This document shows positions 25,272-34,664 of a stretch of 64,000 nucleotides of DNA, piece after piece. How positions within the stretch are numbered: position 1 is the stretch's first letter; the number at the start of each line of letters is the position of its first letter. The translations under genes were made by a program, and so were the position numbers. This stretch comes from an uncultured Bacteroidales bacterium (GTDB lineage: Bacteria > Bacteroidota > Bacteroidia > Bacteroidales > Paludibacteraceae): NCBI GenBank assembly GCA_900317745.1, contig ONHW01000006.1, positions 37,043 to 101,042 of the forward strand. Direction: 5' to 3'. Below the pieces are notes generated by a model. The model did no database searches, was not told the origin of the DNA, and saw only the letters and a program-made list of their open reading frames with translations.

Positions 25272-26618
25272 ATGAAATTAGGCATGACAGGTTCTCCGAA
25301 AAAAGAATTCATCAGTCGCTTGTTCTCTGAACTGGAGAGAAAGCGGGTTGACTATTTTGTGATGGGTGAATACGAATCTCTCCCTACAGATACAGGTGGG
25401 AGTGATATAGATATTGTCCTAACAGAAGTGACACCACAGCAGTTGAAAGAATGCTTGAGGTATGCCATGGCAGATGGCGATGTGAATCTGGCGTCCTATT
25501 ATACGAATCCGGGTGCAGAACTCTATAGGTTTATTGCTAAAGATTGGGGTGTGCAAATTGATTTCCTGCTCAATGGATTACACTACCGTGGTGTTCGATA
25601 TTATCCTACCTCAAAGCTTGAGAGCCATACTATATATCACAATGGGATAAGAGTCCTTGAGCAGCAATACGGCTTTTATGTGGATTTCTTCAAAGAAATA
25701 ATCCACAACGGTTGCGCAAAAGCCAAATACTGTGAAGCATTACTCCAACGAATAAAGGATAACGAAAATGAAGTTCGCGAAGACGTGACTGCATGCTATT
25801 CGGAGGAAACTTGGACTATAATCGGTCAAAACCTTTCGGTTGAAAAGCTGAATGCTGCAGGAGCAAAGTTGCGAAACGCTATACTTCGCAGTTTTGATCG
25901 AAAAGCATTTTTATTGTATAAAATCAAATATTCAGCATTGCGAATGGGACGATTGCTGCAATTGCGTCCCGGATATGTAATCGTCGTTGAAGGGACGGAT
26001 GGCAGTGGAAAGAGTGCAATAATCAATGCAATAACTCCCTGGCTCAATGAATGTTTCCACAATGGCGTGGTTTATAACCATCTTCGTCCGAAATTGTTGC
26101 CGGATATTGCTATACTCTTGGGTAAAAGAAGTGCGAAAGAAAAGGGTGAGGTTGTGGATAATCCCCATTCCGGCAAGCCATCAGGTTTATTAGGTTCACT
26201 TGTGCGCTGGAACTACTACATGTTGGATTATACTATAGGATATGTAATTAAAGTCTGGTCGCGAATTAAGACCCGGTCATACGTATATCTGTTTGATCGG
26301 TACTATTATGACTATTATATTGACCCTATTCGTTCGCGGACGAACCTCCCGCATTGGATACTCCGAATAGGAGAATTATTTGTTCCCAAGCCGGATATCG
26401 TGTTGTGTTTGGGTGGCGAACCGGAAAAAATTTATGCTCGCAAGCCGGAAACGTCGCTTGCGGAGGTCACACGTCAGACGGATGAACTGAGGCGCTTTGC
26501 TGCTAAGCGGAAGAATGCCGTATGGATCGATACAACCAAGCCAATCGAAGACAGCATGGCTAATGCTAAATCTGCCATCCTCTTGATGATGTCCACGCGG
26601 TTTAAAGATGTATTATAG
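25272..26618 (+). CDS. Nucleotidyltransferase-fold / thymidylate-kinase-like fusion protein
   Basis: A 448-residue two-domain protein. Residues 1-140 contain GGSDIDIVL, the G-S-D-x-D motif of nucleotidyltransferase-fold proteins. Residues 235-445 resemble thymidylate kinase: VVEGTDGSGKSAIINAI is the P-loop and LFDRYYYDYYIDP replaces the DRY/F motif. The remaining kinase core is shorter than in housekeeping TMK and likely phosphorylates another small molecule. A TTG at 25269 directly precedes ATG 25272. Such fusions occur in polysaccharide loci; substrate is unknown. Confidence 0.7.
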   Translation: MKLGMTGSPKKEFISRLFSELERKRVDYFVMGEYESLPTDTGGSDIDIVLTEVTPQQLKECLRYAMADGDVNLASYYTNPGAELYRFIAKDWGVQIDFLLNGLHYRGVRYYPTSKLESHTIYHNGIRVLEQQYGFYVDFFKEIIHNGCAKAKYCEALLQRIKDNENEVREDVTACYSEETWTIIGQNLSVEKLNAAGAKLRNAILRSFDRKAFLLYKIKYSALRMGRLLQLRPGYVIVVEGTDGSGKSAIINAITPWLNECFHNGVVYNHLRPKLLPDIAILLGKRSAKEKGEVVDNPHSGKPSGLLGSLVRWNYYMLDYTIGYVIKVWSRIKTRSYVYLFDRYYYDYYIDPIRSRTNLPHWILRIGELFVPKPDIVLCLGGEPEKIYARKPETSLAEVTRQTDELRRFAAKRKNAVWIDTTKPIEDSMANAKSAILLMMSTRFKDVL

Positions 26619-26623
26619 GTGAT

Positions 26624-27871
26624 ATGAAAGTTCTTGTCAGTTGTTATGCATGTTCACCTTACAAAGGCAGCGAACCGGGAGTGGGGTGGAATATGGCAGT
26701 TGCCTTAGCGCAATATAATGAGGTGTGGGTCGTTACACGCGAGAAAAATCGCAGCTCGATAGAAAAATATATAGCCCAACATCCAATCAGTAACTTACAC
26801 TTTTGTTACCATGATTCCAACATAGGCGTAAAAACGATAAAAAGAGTAAGCGATTTCTTGTATTATCAACTATGGAACATATCACTTCGTGCGAAAGCCA
26901 AAGTAATAGTTGAGCAGAATAAGATTGACATAATTCATCATGTGACATTCAATCAGTACAGATCTATCGCATTTGGCTATTTTATCAACAGACCTTTTAT
27001 CGTCGGACCGATAGGAGGTGCAGAACTAATCGATGAGGCGTTTGATAAGGAGCTCACATTCGTGACGAGATGCAGAGAGACGTGGCGACGAAAATTGTGG
27101 GATGCCGTATTGTTGAGATGGCTATTGAAACGCACTAAAATGCCAAAAATGGTGTTGTTCTCTGCAAAAGAAAATTTGATTCGGCTTCAGCAATATATTA
27201 GTCCGTTTGCAGAGGCGCGCGTTTTACCGGCAATCGGAGTAAGTACATGGGATTTCCCGGATAATATGCCCACTGATTCTGCGACATCAGTTTTTACCAT
27301 GTTGTATGCAGGGCGGATCGTGGATTGGAAAGGTTTGCACTTGTTCATGCATTCCGTATCTATCGTTAAAGACCAACTCCCCTCGTTGAAGGTTATCTTG
27401 GTCGGAATAAATAGCGCAAAGGAAGTGGGACAAGTTACAGAATGGTGCAAAAAATATAACATTGAAAATCAGGTGGAATTGATTCCATGGATGCCTCGTG
27501 AGCAATTATTGAGAAAACTTACTGAGATAAATTTGTTTGTATATCCGGCATTTCGTGATTCTGGAAGTATGGCGGTTCTTGAAGCTTGTGCTATGGGGTG
27601 TCCGGCTTTATGCTTTGATGCCGGTGGGCAGGATGCTTTCCCTGATGCTTGCGTAATCAAGGTGCCGATTGTGCATAAGGACTATGAGCGAACATTGGCT
27701 AATTTTAGCGAAAAAATACTATGGGCATCACAAAGTAAATCCGGATTGCAGCAATATGGAAATAGGGCACGGCAGTATGTTATGGATAATATGACATGGC
27801 AGCGCAAAGGGGTGATAATAAATGAGATATACCGCAATCTCACCTCAAAAATAAGAAATACTGAAATGTGA
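26624..27871 (+). CDS. Family GT4 glycosyltransferase
   Basis: A 415-residue GT-B enzyme. It opens MKVLVSCYACSPYKGSEPGV with a Gly-rich acceptor loop, and has the C-terminal MLYAGRIVDWKGLHLFM and FRDSGSMAVLEACAMGCP, where the E-x7-E-like donor motif lies. The first ten residues are typical of Bacteroidales GT4 proteins. It starts 5 bases after the kinase-like gene. Confidence 0.9.
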   Translation: MKVLVSCYACSPYKGSEPGVGWNMAVALAQYNEVWVVTREKNRSSIEKYIAQHPISNLHFCYHDSNIGVKTIKRVSDFLYYQLWNISLRAKAKVIVEQNKIDIIHHVTFNQYRSIAFGYFINRPFIVGPIGGAELIDEAFDKELTFVTRCRETWRRKLWDAVLLRWLLKRTKMPKMVLFSAKENLIRLQQYISPFAEARVLPAIGVSTWDFPDNMPTDSATSVFTMLYAGRIVDWKGLHLFMHSVSIVKDQLPSLKVILVGINSAKEVGQVTEWCKKYNIENQVELIPWMPREQLLRKLTEINLFVYPAFRDSGSMAVLEACAMGCPALCFDAGGQDAFPDACVIKVPIVHKDYERTLANFSEKILWASQSKSGLQQYGNRARQYVMDNMTWQRKGVIINEIYRNLTSKIRNTEM

Positions 27872-27887
27872 TGAAAAAGTTGCGAAT

Positions 27888-28799
27888 ATGATGTATTACC
27901 GATTTTCCACATTCACGACATCCTATTTTTTTCCGGAAGTAACAGATGCAACGCAATTTTTGTATGGCTTGTATAGTCCATACGGAGGAAAATTGTCTCG
28001 ATGGTACTGGTATCATTTTAAACGGTCACATTTTGTGCGCATACTGACGGCGGTTAGGGAGGAGCGATTGCCATTCCCATACGCCCAGATTCGTGAGTTG
28101 GCGGGGGAAGAGGTGATGCTATCATTTAACATGGGATCACCGGGAATGGAGCAAAAGATAAGTATGTTAGGCTATGTTCCCCAAACGAAGCAAAAGTTTT
28201 TTGCCAAGTATGCACAAAAACCCGATGCGATGCGTCTGAGCAGGCATGAAATAGAAGTGTTACGCTTGTTGAAAGATACAAAACTAGTGCCACAGTTATA
28301 TGACAGTAAGATAGCGAATGATTACGTGTATCTTCAGACCGAATGCGTGCAAGGCCGTCGACCATACGATACATTACTTAATAATAATGTAGTTGATTTG
28401 ATGATTGCATTGTCCTCATTCCATTATCCTGATTCAGTGAATCAAACGACAGATTTGCGTACATGTCTTTCGCATGGCGACTTCTGCCCGTGGAATATGC
28501 TTGTGCAATCCGATAACTCGCTTCGTATGATTGATTGGGAGATGGCAGACGAACGCATCTTAGGGTATGATCTATTCACGTGGCTTCTGAATGTAGCAGG
28601 GCTTGTAACCGGCAAAATCCCGTTGTATCATATCATTGAGAAAAACCGCAAGTATATCATGCGTTACTTCAATGCTTTGCAAATAGGTGATTACACTCCG
28701 TATCTGAAGGCGTATGTGGAACTACAGATGAAAATACTGCAAAATCAAGACAAGCAGCATATACTGGCGATGTATAAAGATCTGTACAAGCAGTTTTAG
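27888..28799 (+). CDS. APH/choline-kinase-like phosphotransferase
   Basis: A 303-residue protein of the protein-kinase-like fold. LSHGDFCPWNMLVQ is the catalytic HGDxxxxN loop and LRMIDWEMAD supplies the metal-binding Asp. The N-terminal lobe is diverged and I cannot see a clear glycine loop. In glycan loci such enzymes may phosphorylate a sugar or an alcohol substituent. Two adjacent ATGs (27888 and 27891) are possible starts. The next gene follows by one base. Confidence 0.75.
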   Translation: MMYYRFSTFTTSYFFPEVTDATQFLYGLYSPYGGKLSRWYWYHFKRSHFVRILTAVREERLPFPYAQIRELAGEEVMLSFNMGSPGMEQKISMLGYVPQTKQKFFAKYAQKPDAMRLSRHEIEVLRLLKDTKLVPQLYDSKIANDYVYLQTECVQGRRPYDTLLNNNVVDLMIALSSFHYPDSVNQTTDLRTCLSHGDFCPWNMLVQSDNSLRMIDWEMADERILGYDLFTWLLNVAGLVTGKIPLYHIIEKNRKYIMRYFNALQIGDYTPYLKAYVELQMKILQNQDKQHILAMYKDLYKQF

Positions 28800-28800
28800 T

Positions 28801-29910
28801 ATGTTGGACAATCGACCGAAAATACTATTTTGCATGCACATGCCCCCACCGGTGCATGGCGCAGCTATTGTTGGCAAGCAGATTCATGACTCGCAGTTAA
28901 TACGAGATACATTTGATTGCTCGTTCGTTAATTACTCAACATCCGGTTCGTTGGCGGAAATCGGGCGCTTCTCTCTCAAGAAAATAGCAACGGTATTCGA
29001 TTTCATTCGGCAGGTACGGAAAGGAATCCGAGATGAGCGACCTCAGATCGTATATATCACCCCCTCGTTGTCCGGATGGGCGTTCTATCGTGACTATCTC
29101 ATGGTATGGATGCTTAAACGTCAAAAATGCAACGTTGTCGCTCATTTCCACAACAAACCACCGGTTCGGTTTACGCAGAAGTGGTATAACAAGTGCCTAT
29201 ACAGGCGTTTCTTTCACGGAATACATACCATCTTTCTCGCTAATTGTTTGGTGGAACCATTCAAGGGATACATACTGCCGGAAAATGTGCATATTTGCCC
29301 GAATGGAATGCCGGACGCAGTAACAAATTCAGATGCCATTCAGCAGGAGAACAGACCTTATACGTTTCTATTTCTGTCAAATATGATGGAGGAGAAAGGC
29401 GTGATTATATTGCTGCAAGCATGCGCATTGTTGAAACAACGAGGATGCCGTTTCGAGTGCAACTTTATAGGTCAATGGAGCGATGTGACCGAACCGAGAT
29501 TCAATGCCTTGTGTACTGAATTAGGTCTATCGAACAATGTGCATGCGTATGGTGGAGTATACGGGGCCGAGAAAAATGTATATTTTCAGCAATCGGACGC
29601 ATTCGTCTTCCCGACGTTTTATCCGGCAGAATGTTTAAGTCTGGTTGTCTTGGAGGCTATGCAGCATGCAATGCCAATAATCACAACTGAGGAAGGCGCT
29701 TTGCCAGAGGTCGTGGATGGCGGTTGTGGGTTTGTTGTGCCTCGTCAGGATGTAAAAACATTGGCTGATAAAATGCAATATCTGATAGAGCATCCTGAAG
29801 TAGGACGTGCTATGGGCAAGCTGGGGCGCTTGAAATATGAACAGGAATACACCATATCCAAATTTGAACGACGAATAAAAAATCTCTTGCGGGAGATAAG
29901 CTGCATATAA
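28801..29910 (+). CDS. Family GT4 glycosyltransferase
   Basis: A 369-residue GT-B enzyme. PKILFCMHMPPPVHGAAIVG is the acceptor-side glycine loop; the donor domain has FLFLSNMMEEKGVIILLQA and FPTFYPAECLSLVVLEAM with the E-x7-E pair. Normal length for GT4. It follows the kinase-like gene by one base and precedes a CysE-like acetyltransferase. Confidence 0.93.
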   Translation: MLDNRPKILFCMHMPPPVHGAAIVGKQIHDSQLIRDTFDCSFVNYSTSGSLAEIGRFSLKKIATVFDFIRQVRKGIRDERPQIVYITPSLSGWAFYRDYLMVWMLKRQKCNVVAHFHNKPPVRFTQKWYNKCLYRRFFHGIHTIFLANCLVEPFKGYILPENVHICPNGMPDAVTNSDAIQQENRPYTFLFLSNMMEEKGVIILLQACALLKQRGCRFECNFIGQWSDVTEPRFNALCTELGLSNNVHAYGGVYGAEKNVYFQQSDAFVFPTFYPAECLSLVVLEAMQHAMPIITTEEGALPEVVDGGCGFVVPRQDVKTLADKMQYLIEHPEVGRAMGKLGRLKYEQEYTISKFERRIKNLLREISCI

Positions 29911-29917
29911 TATTTTT

Positions 29918-30472
29918 ATGAGACAATTTTATATTGATTTGGTACCGTGGTGTAATAAGCAAAATATCTTTAACTTATTGAGAATATTTGTTTTACACCC
30001 CACGTTTAGGGCAATTGTAATAAACCGAATAGCGTGGTCGGGAAGAGAGAGAAGTGTGCGTTATTTTCTATGCAAAATATATAACATACACCTAAGAAAT
30101 AAATATCACATTGATATCCCATTATCGGTAATTATGGGTAATGCCCCAATGTTTCCGCATGAAGGTCCTATCATTATAAACGGAGGTTGCCGTATAGGGG
30201 ATAATGTAACAATATTTCCGAACGTACTAATTGGCTCAGTTAGAGGACGGGAAGGAAAAGGTTGCGGGCAAACAATCGGAAATAATGTCGTAATTTGCAG
30301 CGGTGCAAAAATATTAGGAGAAATCACTATCCCTAATAATGTATTTATAGCACCGAATGCAGTGGTAATTAAAGACCAAGAAGCAAATACAACAATTGCT
30401 GGTGTCCCATCTAAGGTAATCAGTTTGAATGGCGAAAAGAATTGTAAGTTTTATTCTTATAATCGTTTTTAG
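29918..30472 (+). CDS. CysE/WcaB-like serine-O-acetyltransferase-fold acetyltransferase
   Basis: A 184-residue left-handed beta-helix protein. Repeats are visible from residue 65: MGNAPMFPHEGPIIINGG, then IGDNVTIFPNVLIGS and IGNNVVICSGAKILGEI, ending TTIAGVPSKVISL. Length and pattern match glycan acetyltransferases of the WcaB/colanic acid type. It is the last gene of the AT-rich island; the 60 bases from 30421 are 30% G+C, and the 60 from 30541, inside the next gene, are 58%. Confidence 0.87.
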   Translation: MRQFYIDLVPWCNKQNIFNLLRIFVLHPTFRAIVINRIAWSGRERSVRYFLCKIYNIHLRNKYHIDIPLSVIMGNAPMFPHEGPIIINGGCRIGDNVTIFPNVLIGSVRGREGKGCGQTIGNNVVICSGAKILGEITIPNNVFIAPNAVVIKDQEANTTIAGVPSKVISLNGEKNCKFYSYNRF

Positions 30473-30492
30473 CTGCGTAAATATCCGACTCT

Positions 30493-31641
30493 ATGAATTG
30501 GCAGTCATATTGGGACAAGAAACGGGAAACAGGAGGGGCACGACCTATGCAGACCGCCTCACATCGGGCGCGTAAGTCTTGGAACGACTATAGCGGCTGT
30601 GGCATTTATCATATTACCATTGTCACCCATAATCGCCAGCGCGTGTTTGGCGAACTGAACCGTGATCCTGTTCACCCTCAGGTTATATTGACCAAGTTTG
30701 GTCAATTCGTGGCGGAGCAGTGGCTGAAGATCCCTGACATCCAGTCCGAAAAAGGGCGAAAGGTCAGTGTGCTTGGTCATCAGGTCATGCCCGATCATTT
30801 CCACGGCGTTTTGCGAGTGGAAGAGCCGATGGATGTTAATTTAGGCGTATTGATCCGTGGCTTCAAAGGCGCATGCACAAAACAATACCGCCATATGTAT
30901 CAGCCAAATTTGGCTGATGTACTGGAACATTCTGACACCCAAGCCCGTCTTGAACGCATGTCCCATCGCCAACGCGAAGAGTATTACGCCTCAATCGGTG
31001 CGGAACCGCTGTTTGATGACAATTACGATGACACCATCTGTTACCGCAATGGACAACTGGCGAACATCATCCGATACGTACAGGATAACCCGCGACGTGC
31101 TATCTTGCGGGCAATGCAGCCGGATTTCTTCAAGCGTATTCAGCACATAACAATCGATGGCGTTGATTTTGCTGCGTATGGCAACTTGTTCCTTCTTCGC
31201 CGCCCATGGAAGGAACAAGTGTTCTGCCACCGCTGGCGTATGGATGGTGAAAAGCGTGATTATAGCACCCCGTATGAGACGACCGATGAATATCAATATC
31301 AACGCTCTGCATGGTTGCAAGCGGCTGAGGATGGCGCTGTGTTGATTACACCGGGTATATCTAAAGGTGAACAACAATTGGTGAAAGACTGCATGGAGCA
31401 GGAGCTACCGCTGATTCATTTGCAATCCGAACCCATAGGCACAAATTGGCATCCTGAATACAAACGGTACGAATTGTGTGCTTCCGGTAAACTTCTAATC
31501 CTCTCACCTTGGCAGTTGGATGAGCAAGGCGATGTGAATGGAGTGCCTGCAGATACGGCTTATAGCCGTTTTCATAATCTGAATGACCTCGCCCGACAGA
31601 TTTGTGATGACGAATCCCCTGATATGCTCATCAAACGCTAA
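30493..31641 (+). CDS. RAYT-type (REP-associated tyrosine) transposase with C-terminal extension
   Basis: A 382-residue protein. Residues 35-210 are a Y1/HUH transposase domain: GIYHITIVTHNRQRVFG, the H-F-H at 102-104 in MPDHFHGVL, and the putative nucleophile Tyr195 in NIIRYVQDNPRR. The remaining 170 residues (LITPGISKGEQQLVKDCMEQ, ASGKLLILSPW) resemble a Rossmann-type SLOG/DprA-like domain; that assignment is inference. RAYTs cut single-stranded REP palindromes. A 20-base palindrome lies inside the gene (30899) and again just 4 bases after its stop. It sits exactly at the AT-rich island boundary, with no IS terminal repeats or target duplication seen. Confidence 0.85.
   Translation: MNWQSYWDKKRETGGARPMQTASHRARKSWNDYSGCGIYHITIVTHNRQRVFGELNRDPVHPQVILTKFGQFVAEQWLKIPDIQSEKGRKVSVLGHQVMPDHFHGVLRVEEPMDVNLGVLIRGFKGACTKQYRHMYQPNLADVLEHSDTQARLERMSHRQREEYYASIGAEPLFDDNYDDTICYRNGQLANIIRYVQDNPRRAILRAMQPDFFKRIQHITIDGVDFAAYGNLFLLRRPWKEQVFCHRWRMDGEKRDYSTPYETTDEYQYQRSAWLQAAEDGAVLITPGISKGEQQLVKDCMEQELPLIHLQSEPIGTNWHPEYKRYELCASGKLLILSPWQLDEQGDVNGVPADTAYSRFHNLNDLARQICDDESPDMLIKR
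30899..30918. repeat. 20-base perfect palindrome inside the RAYT gene
   Basis: ATCAGCCAAATTTGGCTGAT is a perfect palindrome. It lies within codons 136-142 (Tyr-Gln-Pro-Asn-Leu-Ala-Asp). An identical copy is at 31646. Confidence 0.95.
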
Positions 31642-31645
31642 AATA

Positions 31646-31665
31646 ATCAGCCAAATTTGGCTGAT
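31646..31665. repeat. 20-base perfect palindrome after the RAYT gene
   Basis: ATCAGCCAAATTTGGCTGAT, identical to the internal copy at 30899, lies between the transposase stop and the WecG start. It may be a REP-like element mobilised by the transposase, or act as a terminator-like stem, although no U-run follows. Confidence 0.95.
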
Positions 31666-31673
31666 AAATATAT

Positions 31674-32420
31674 ATGCTATCCTTATATACTCTCACCATA
31701 CTCCCTGATAAGCAAGCCCTATCCGACCTCCCCCAAGGCAAACTGCTCATCAATACCATCAACGCCCATTCGTACAATGTGGCGCAGGAGGACGGGCTAT
31801 TTGCCGAGGCGCTTGCCAAAGGCGATGTGTTGACCGCCGACGGCGCGAGTATCGTGCATGCGTGCCGTTACCTCCACACTCCTTCTCAACCCACGGAACG
31901 CGTGGCAGGGTGGGATGTTTTCATCCATGAGATGACCGCCCTTGAGAAGCAGGCTGAGGCAAGCAACACTCATCCCGTTGCGTTCTTCATGGGCTCGTCA
32001 CCGGGAGTGTTGCTGCGTATAAAGGAGCGTGCTGCGTTGGATTTCCCATATCTGAAGATTGTTACCTACTCGCCGCCATTCAAGCCTGACTTCTCGCCGG
32101 AAGACGATATCGCCATTCTCAGTGCTGTCAACGCTGCCAAGCCTGACTTGCTCTGGATAGGCATGACTGCTCCCAAACAGGAGAAGTGGACATATTCTCA
32201 TTGGCAAGATCTGAATATACATTGCCACGTAGGCACCATTGGTGCGGTGTTCGACTTCTACGCCGGCACAGCCAAACGTGCACCGCTATGGTGGCAACGC
32301 CACTCCTTGGAGTGGCTCTATCGCCTGCTGACCGAACCGCGTCGCATGTGGCGCCGTTATATCATTGGCAATGCACTGTTCATCCATAACATCCTCAAAG
32401 AGAAGCGTGCAAAGCGATAG
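31674..32420 (+). CDS. WecG/TagA/CpsF family (GT26) glycosyltransferase
   Basis: A 248-residue GT26 enzyme. INTINAHSYNVAQED, LTADGASIVHACR, PKQEKW and the terminal GTAKRAPLWWQRHSLEWLY-R are the family hallmarks; the last is the membrane-docking C-terminal tail. These enzymes transfer ManNAc-type sugars, for instance ManNAcA or ManNAc, to the polyprenyl-linked amino sugar. The gene is G+C-rich compared with the genes before 30.48 kb and begins a new set of six genes. Confidence 0.93.
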   Translation: MLSLYTLTILPDKQALSDLPQGKLLINTINAHSYNVAQEDGLFAEALAKGDVLTADGASIVHACRYLHTPSQPTERVAGWDVFIHEMTALEKQAEASNTHPVAFFMGSSPGVLLRIKERAALDFPYLKIVTYSPPFKPDFSPEDDIAILSAVNAAKPDLLWIGMTAPKQEKWTYSHWQDLNIHCHVGTIGAVFDFYAGTAKRAPLWWQRHSLEWLYRLLTEPRRMWRRYIIGNALFIHNILKEKRAKR

Positions 32421-33414
32421 GTCATATACTTGCCTGCTAAATCTGCTGCGGCTGGCATTGGGCAGGCATGTAGGCGCTATATTGCCAAACTTGTCACCTG
32501 ACGAGTGGCGCGAGGTGTATCGCTTGGCAGCCAAGCATGCCGTAGTAGCCCTTGCCTGGGATGGGGTGGAGCAGTTGCAGCAGCAAAATCCGGAGGTGCT
32601 TCAGTCCATGCCCGCCGATTTGATGGGTAAGTGGTTCGCTGATGTACATGCTATCGAGGCAGCCAACATCCGTATGACCAAGCTCGCTGCAAAAGTGCAG
32701 AACATACTCAATGATGGCGGCTTTGACTCTTGTCTGCTCAAGGGAGCATCGCTGGCGCAGTACTATCCCAAACCCGAACATCGCCAATCGGCAGATATAG
32801 ATTTGTGGGTCCTGCCCGGCAGCAACCAGTCGCTCCGCTTATCAGTTTTCCGTCAGCAACTGCTGGCTTTCCTTCACCGTCAGCCGCAGATAACCGTTGG
32901 CGAGGTGGTCTATCACCACATCGAAACGATGATTGACGGTACAGAGGTTGAGTTCCATATCACTCCTACCTGGCTTTGCAACCCGTGGCACAACCACCGT
33001 TTGCAACAGTTGTTTTGCGACTCGCGCAATCTTACGCCTGAGCTGCTGGAACTGTACACCCTTTTGCATGCTTTTCGCCATATCTGGCACGATGGTATAG
33101 CATTGCGGCATCTGCTGGACTACTGCTTAGTATGCCACAAAAACAGGCAACAGGGTATCCCCGCTCCCGCTGTTTTATACCGGCAATTGGGGCTCAATAC
33201 CTTTGCTCAGGCCATGGACGAACTTGTTGCCTGCTGTTTGCATCCGCAAGATGATATAGAGCAGATCAGCCTGCGCGCCATGCATATTCTGCAAGCATTG
33301 CCCGAACGGCAGGTATCCGGCGTGGTGTGCCGCGATTATCCGCAGGAACATCTATTCAATCTGCCATGGCGTGCCATACATTACCTCTGGCGCAAACGGA
33401 ATAATTATCTATAG
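32407..33414 (+). CDS. NTP_transf_5 (PF14907-type) nucleotidyltransferase-family protein
   Basis: A 335-residue protein of the uncharacterised nucleotidyltransferase family. CLLKGASLAQYYPKPEHRQ followed by SADIDLWV is the family motif, with the D-x-D after the Arg. LLHAFRHIWHDGIALRHLLD is the usual helical segment near the C-terminus. I place the start at GTG 32407, which gives a 14-base overlap; an ATG at 32365 would overlap the GT26 gene by 56 bases. The family often occurs near PqqD-like proteins and ABC exporters in peptide-modification clusters. Here an ABC exporter is two genes away. Activity unknown. Confidence 0.82.
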   Translation: MQSDRSYTCLLNLLRLALGRHVGAILPNLSPDEWREVYRLAAKHAVVALAWDGVEQLQQQNPEVLQSMPADLMGKWFADVHAIEAANIRMTKLAAKVQNILNDGGFDSCLLKGASLAQYYPKPEHRQSADIDLWVLPGSNQSLRLSVFRQQLLAFLHRQPQITVGEVVYHHIETMIDGTEVEFHITPTWLCNPWHNHRLQQLFCDSRNLTPELLELYTLLHAFRHIWHDGIALRHLLDYCLVCHKNRQQGIPAPAVLYRQLGLNTFAQAMDELVACCLHPQDDIEQISLRAMHILQALPERQVSGVVCRDYPQEHLFNLPWRAIHYLWRKRNNYL

Positions 33415-33419
33415 CAATC

Positions 33420-34664
33420 ATGCTTAACGTAGCAATCATAGGTGCAGGCGTATCCGGCTTGACTGCCGCACGTATCCTTAAAGACAGGTACAACGTTACG
33501 GTGTATGAACGTGCCGACAAACCCGGCGGGCTCATCCGTTGTGAGAGAATAGACGGTAGCCTGTTTCACACCTGTGGCGGGCATGTGTTCAACACCAAGC
33601 GTCAGGATGTCGCTGACTGGTTCTGGGGGCACTTCAATCAAAGCACGGATTTCGTCAAGACCGACCGAAACTCGGTGGTCTGCATGGAGCAGGCATTAGT
33701 CCCTTATCCGATTGAGAACCACGTATATATGCTCGCCCCGGATACGCAGCAACGTTTCATAGCCGACTGTCTGGATATCGTTCAGAATCCTCGCCCCGAG
33801 CCGGACAATTTCGAGGCTTTTCTGCGCGGGCGATTCGGCGATACGCTCTATAACCTGTACTTCAAGCCCTACAACGAGAAAGTTTGGCGATGCGACCTGA
33901 AACAAGTACCTCTTGCCTGGCTGGAGGGCAAACTGCCTATGCCTACTGTGCCGGAGATGCTATACAACAACATCAACCGCGTCGAGGAAAAGCAGTTCGT
34001 TCACTCCTCGTTCTATTACGAGAAACAAGGCGGCTCGCAGTTCATCGCCGATACGCTGGCTCACGGACAGGATATACGCTATAATGCCGACATATCTTCG
34101 CTCACCTATGTCGGTGGTAAGTGGCGCGTTGCCGGTGAAGAGTACGACAAACTTATCTATTGTGGCAACCTCAAGGAGATGCTCCCATGCATCAGCGGAG
34201 TGAATATAGATGCTTATCGTTCTGACGTAGAGGCGTTGGCCAGCCACGGCACAACGGCTGTGTTCTGCGAGATTGACGCTAACCCGTATTCATGGATCTA
34301 TCTGCCGTCCGACAAGTATGCCTGCCATCGGATCATCTGCACCGGCAATTTCGCTCCGTCCAACAATGCACCGACACTCCGACCGGGCAGAATAACGGCT
34401 ACCGTTGAGTTCACCGATGCAATTTCGCACGCTGACATACTCGCCAATCTGGTACAAATGCCTTACCATCCTGTGTATCTCTCGCACAGGTTCAACCCTT
34501 ATACGTATCCCATTCAGACCCATTCAACCCGCCGGATGATTCGGCAGTTGAAACACGAACTGTCCAAGAGCAACTTCTTCTTCACCGGACGATTCGCCGA
34601 CTGGGAATATTATAATATGGACGCCGCTATGGCTGCGGCTATGCAATTGTGTGCAGACTTATAA
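33420..34664 (+). CDS. UGM-like FAD-dependent oxidoreductase (NAD(P)-binding amine oxidase fold)
   Basis: A 414-residue flavoprotein. VAIIGAGVSGLTAARIL binds FAD, the next block ERADKPGGLIRCE is typical of amine-oxidase-type proteins, and HTCGGHVFNTKR corresponds to HKYGAHIFHTND of the glf product at 2523. The C-terminal FFTGRFADWEYYNMDAAM parallels GRLAEYAYYDMAPV. It may be a mutase or isomerase with a nucleotide-sugar substrate different from UDP-Gal, or another flavin-dependent sugar enzyme. It lies 5 bases after the NTP_transf_5 gene. Confidence 0.78.
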   Translation: MLNVAIIGAGVSGLTAARILKDRYNVTVYERADKPGGLIRCERIDGSLFHTCGGHVFNTKRQDVADWFWGHFNQSTDFVKTDRNSVVCMEQALVPYPIENHVYMLAPDTQQRFIADCLDIVQNPRPEPDNFEAFLRGRFGDTLYNLYFKPYNEKVWRCDLKQVPLAWLEGKLPMPTVPEMLYNNINRVEEKQFVHSSFYYEKQGGSQFIADTLAHGQDIRYNADISSLTYVGGKWRVAGEEYDKLIYCGNLKEMLPCISGVNIDAYRSDVEALASHGTTAVFCEIDANPYSWIYLPSDKYACHRIICTGNFAPSNNAPTLRPGRITATVEFTDAISHADILANLVQMPYHPVYLSHRFNPYTYPIQTHSTRRMIRQLKHELSKSNFFFTGRFADWEYYNMDAAMAAAMQLCADL

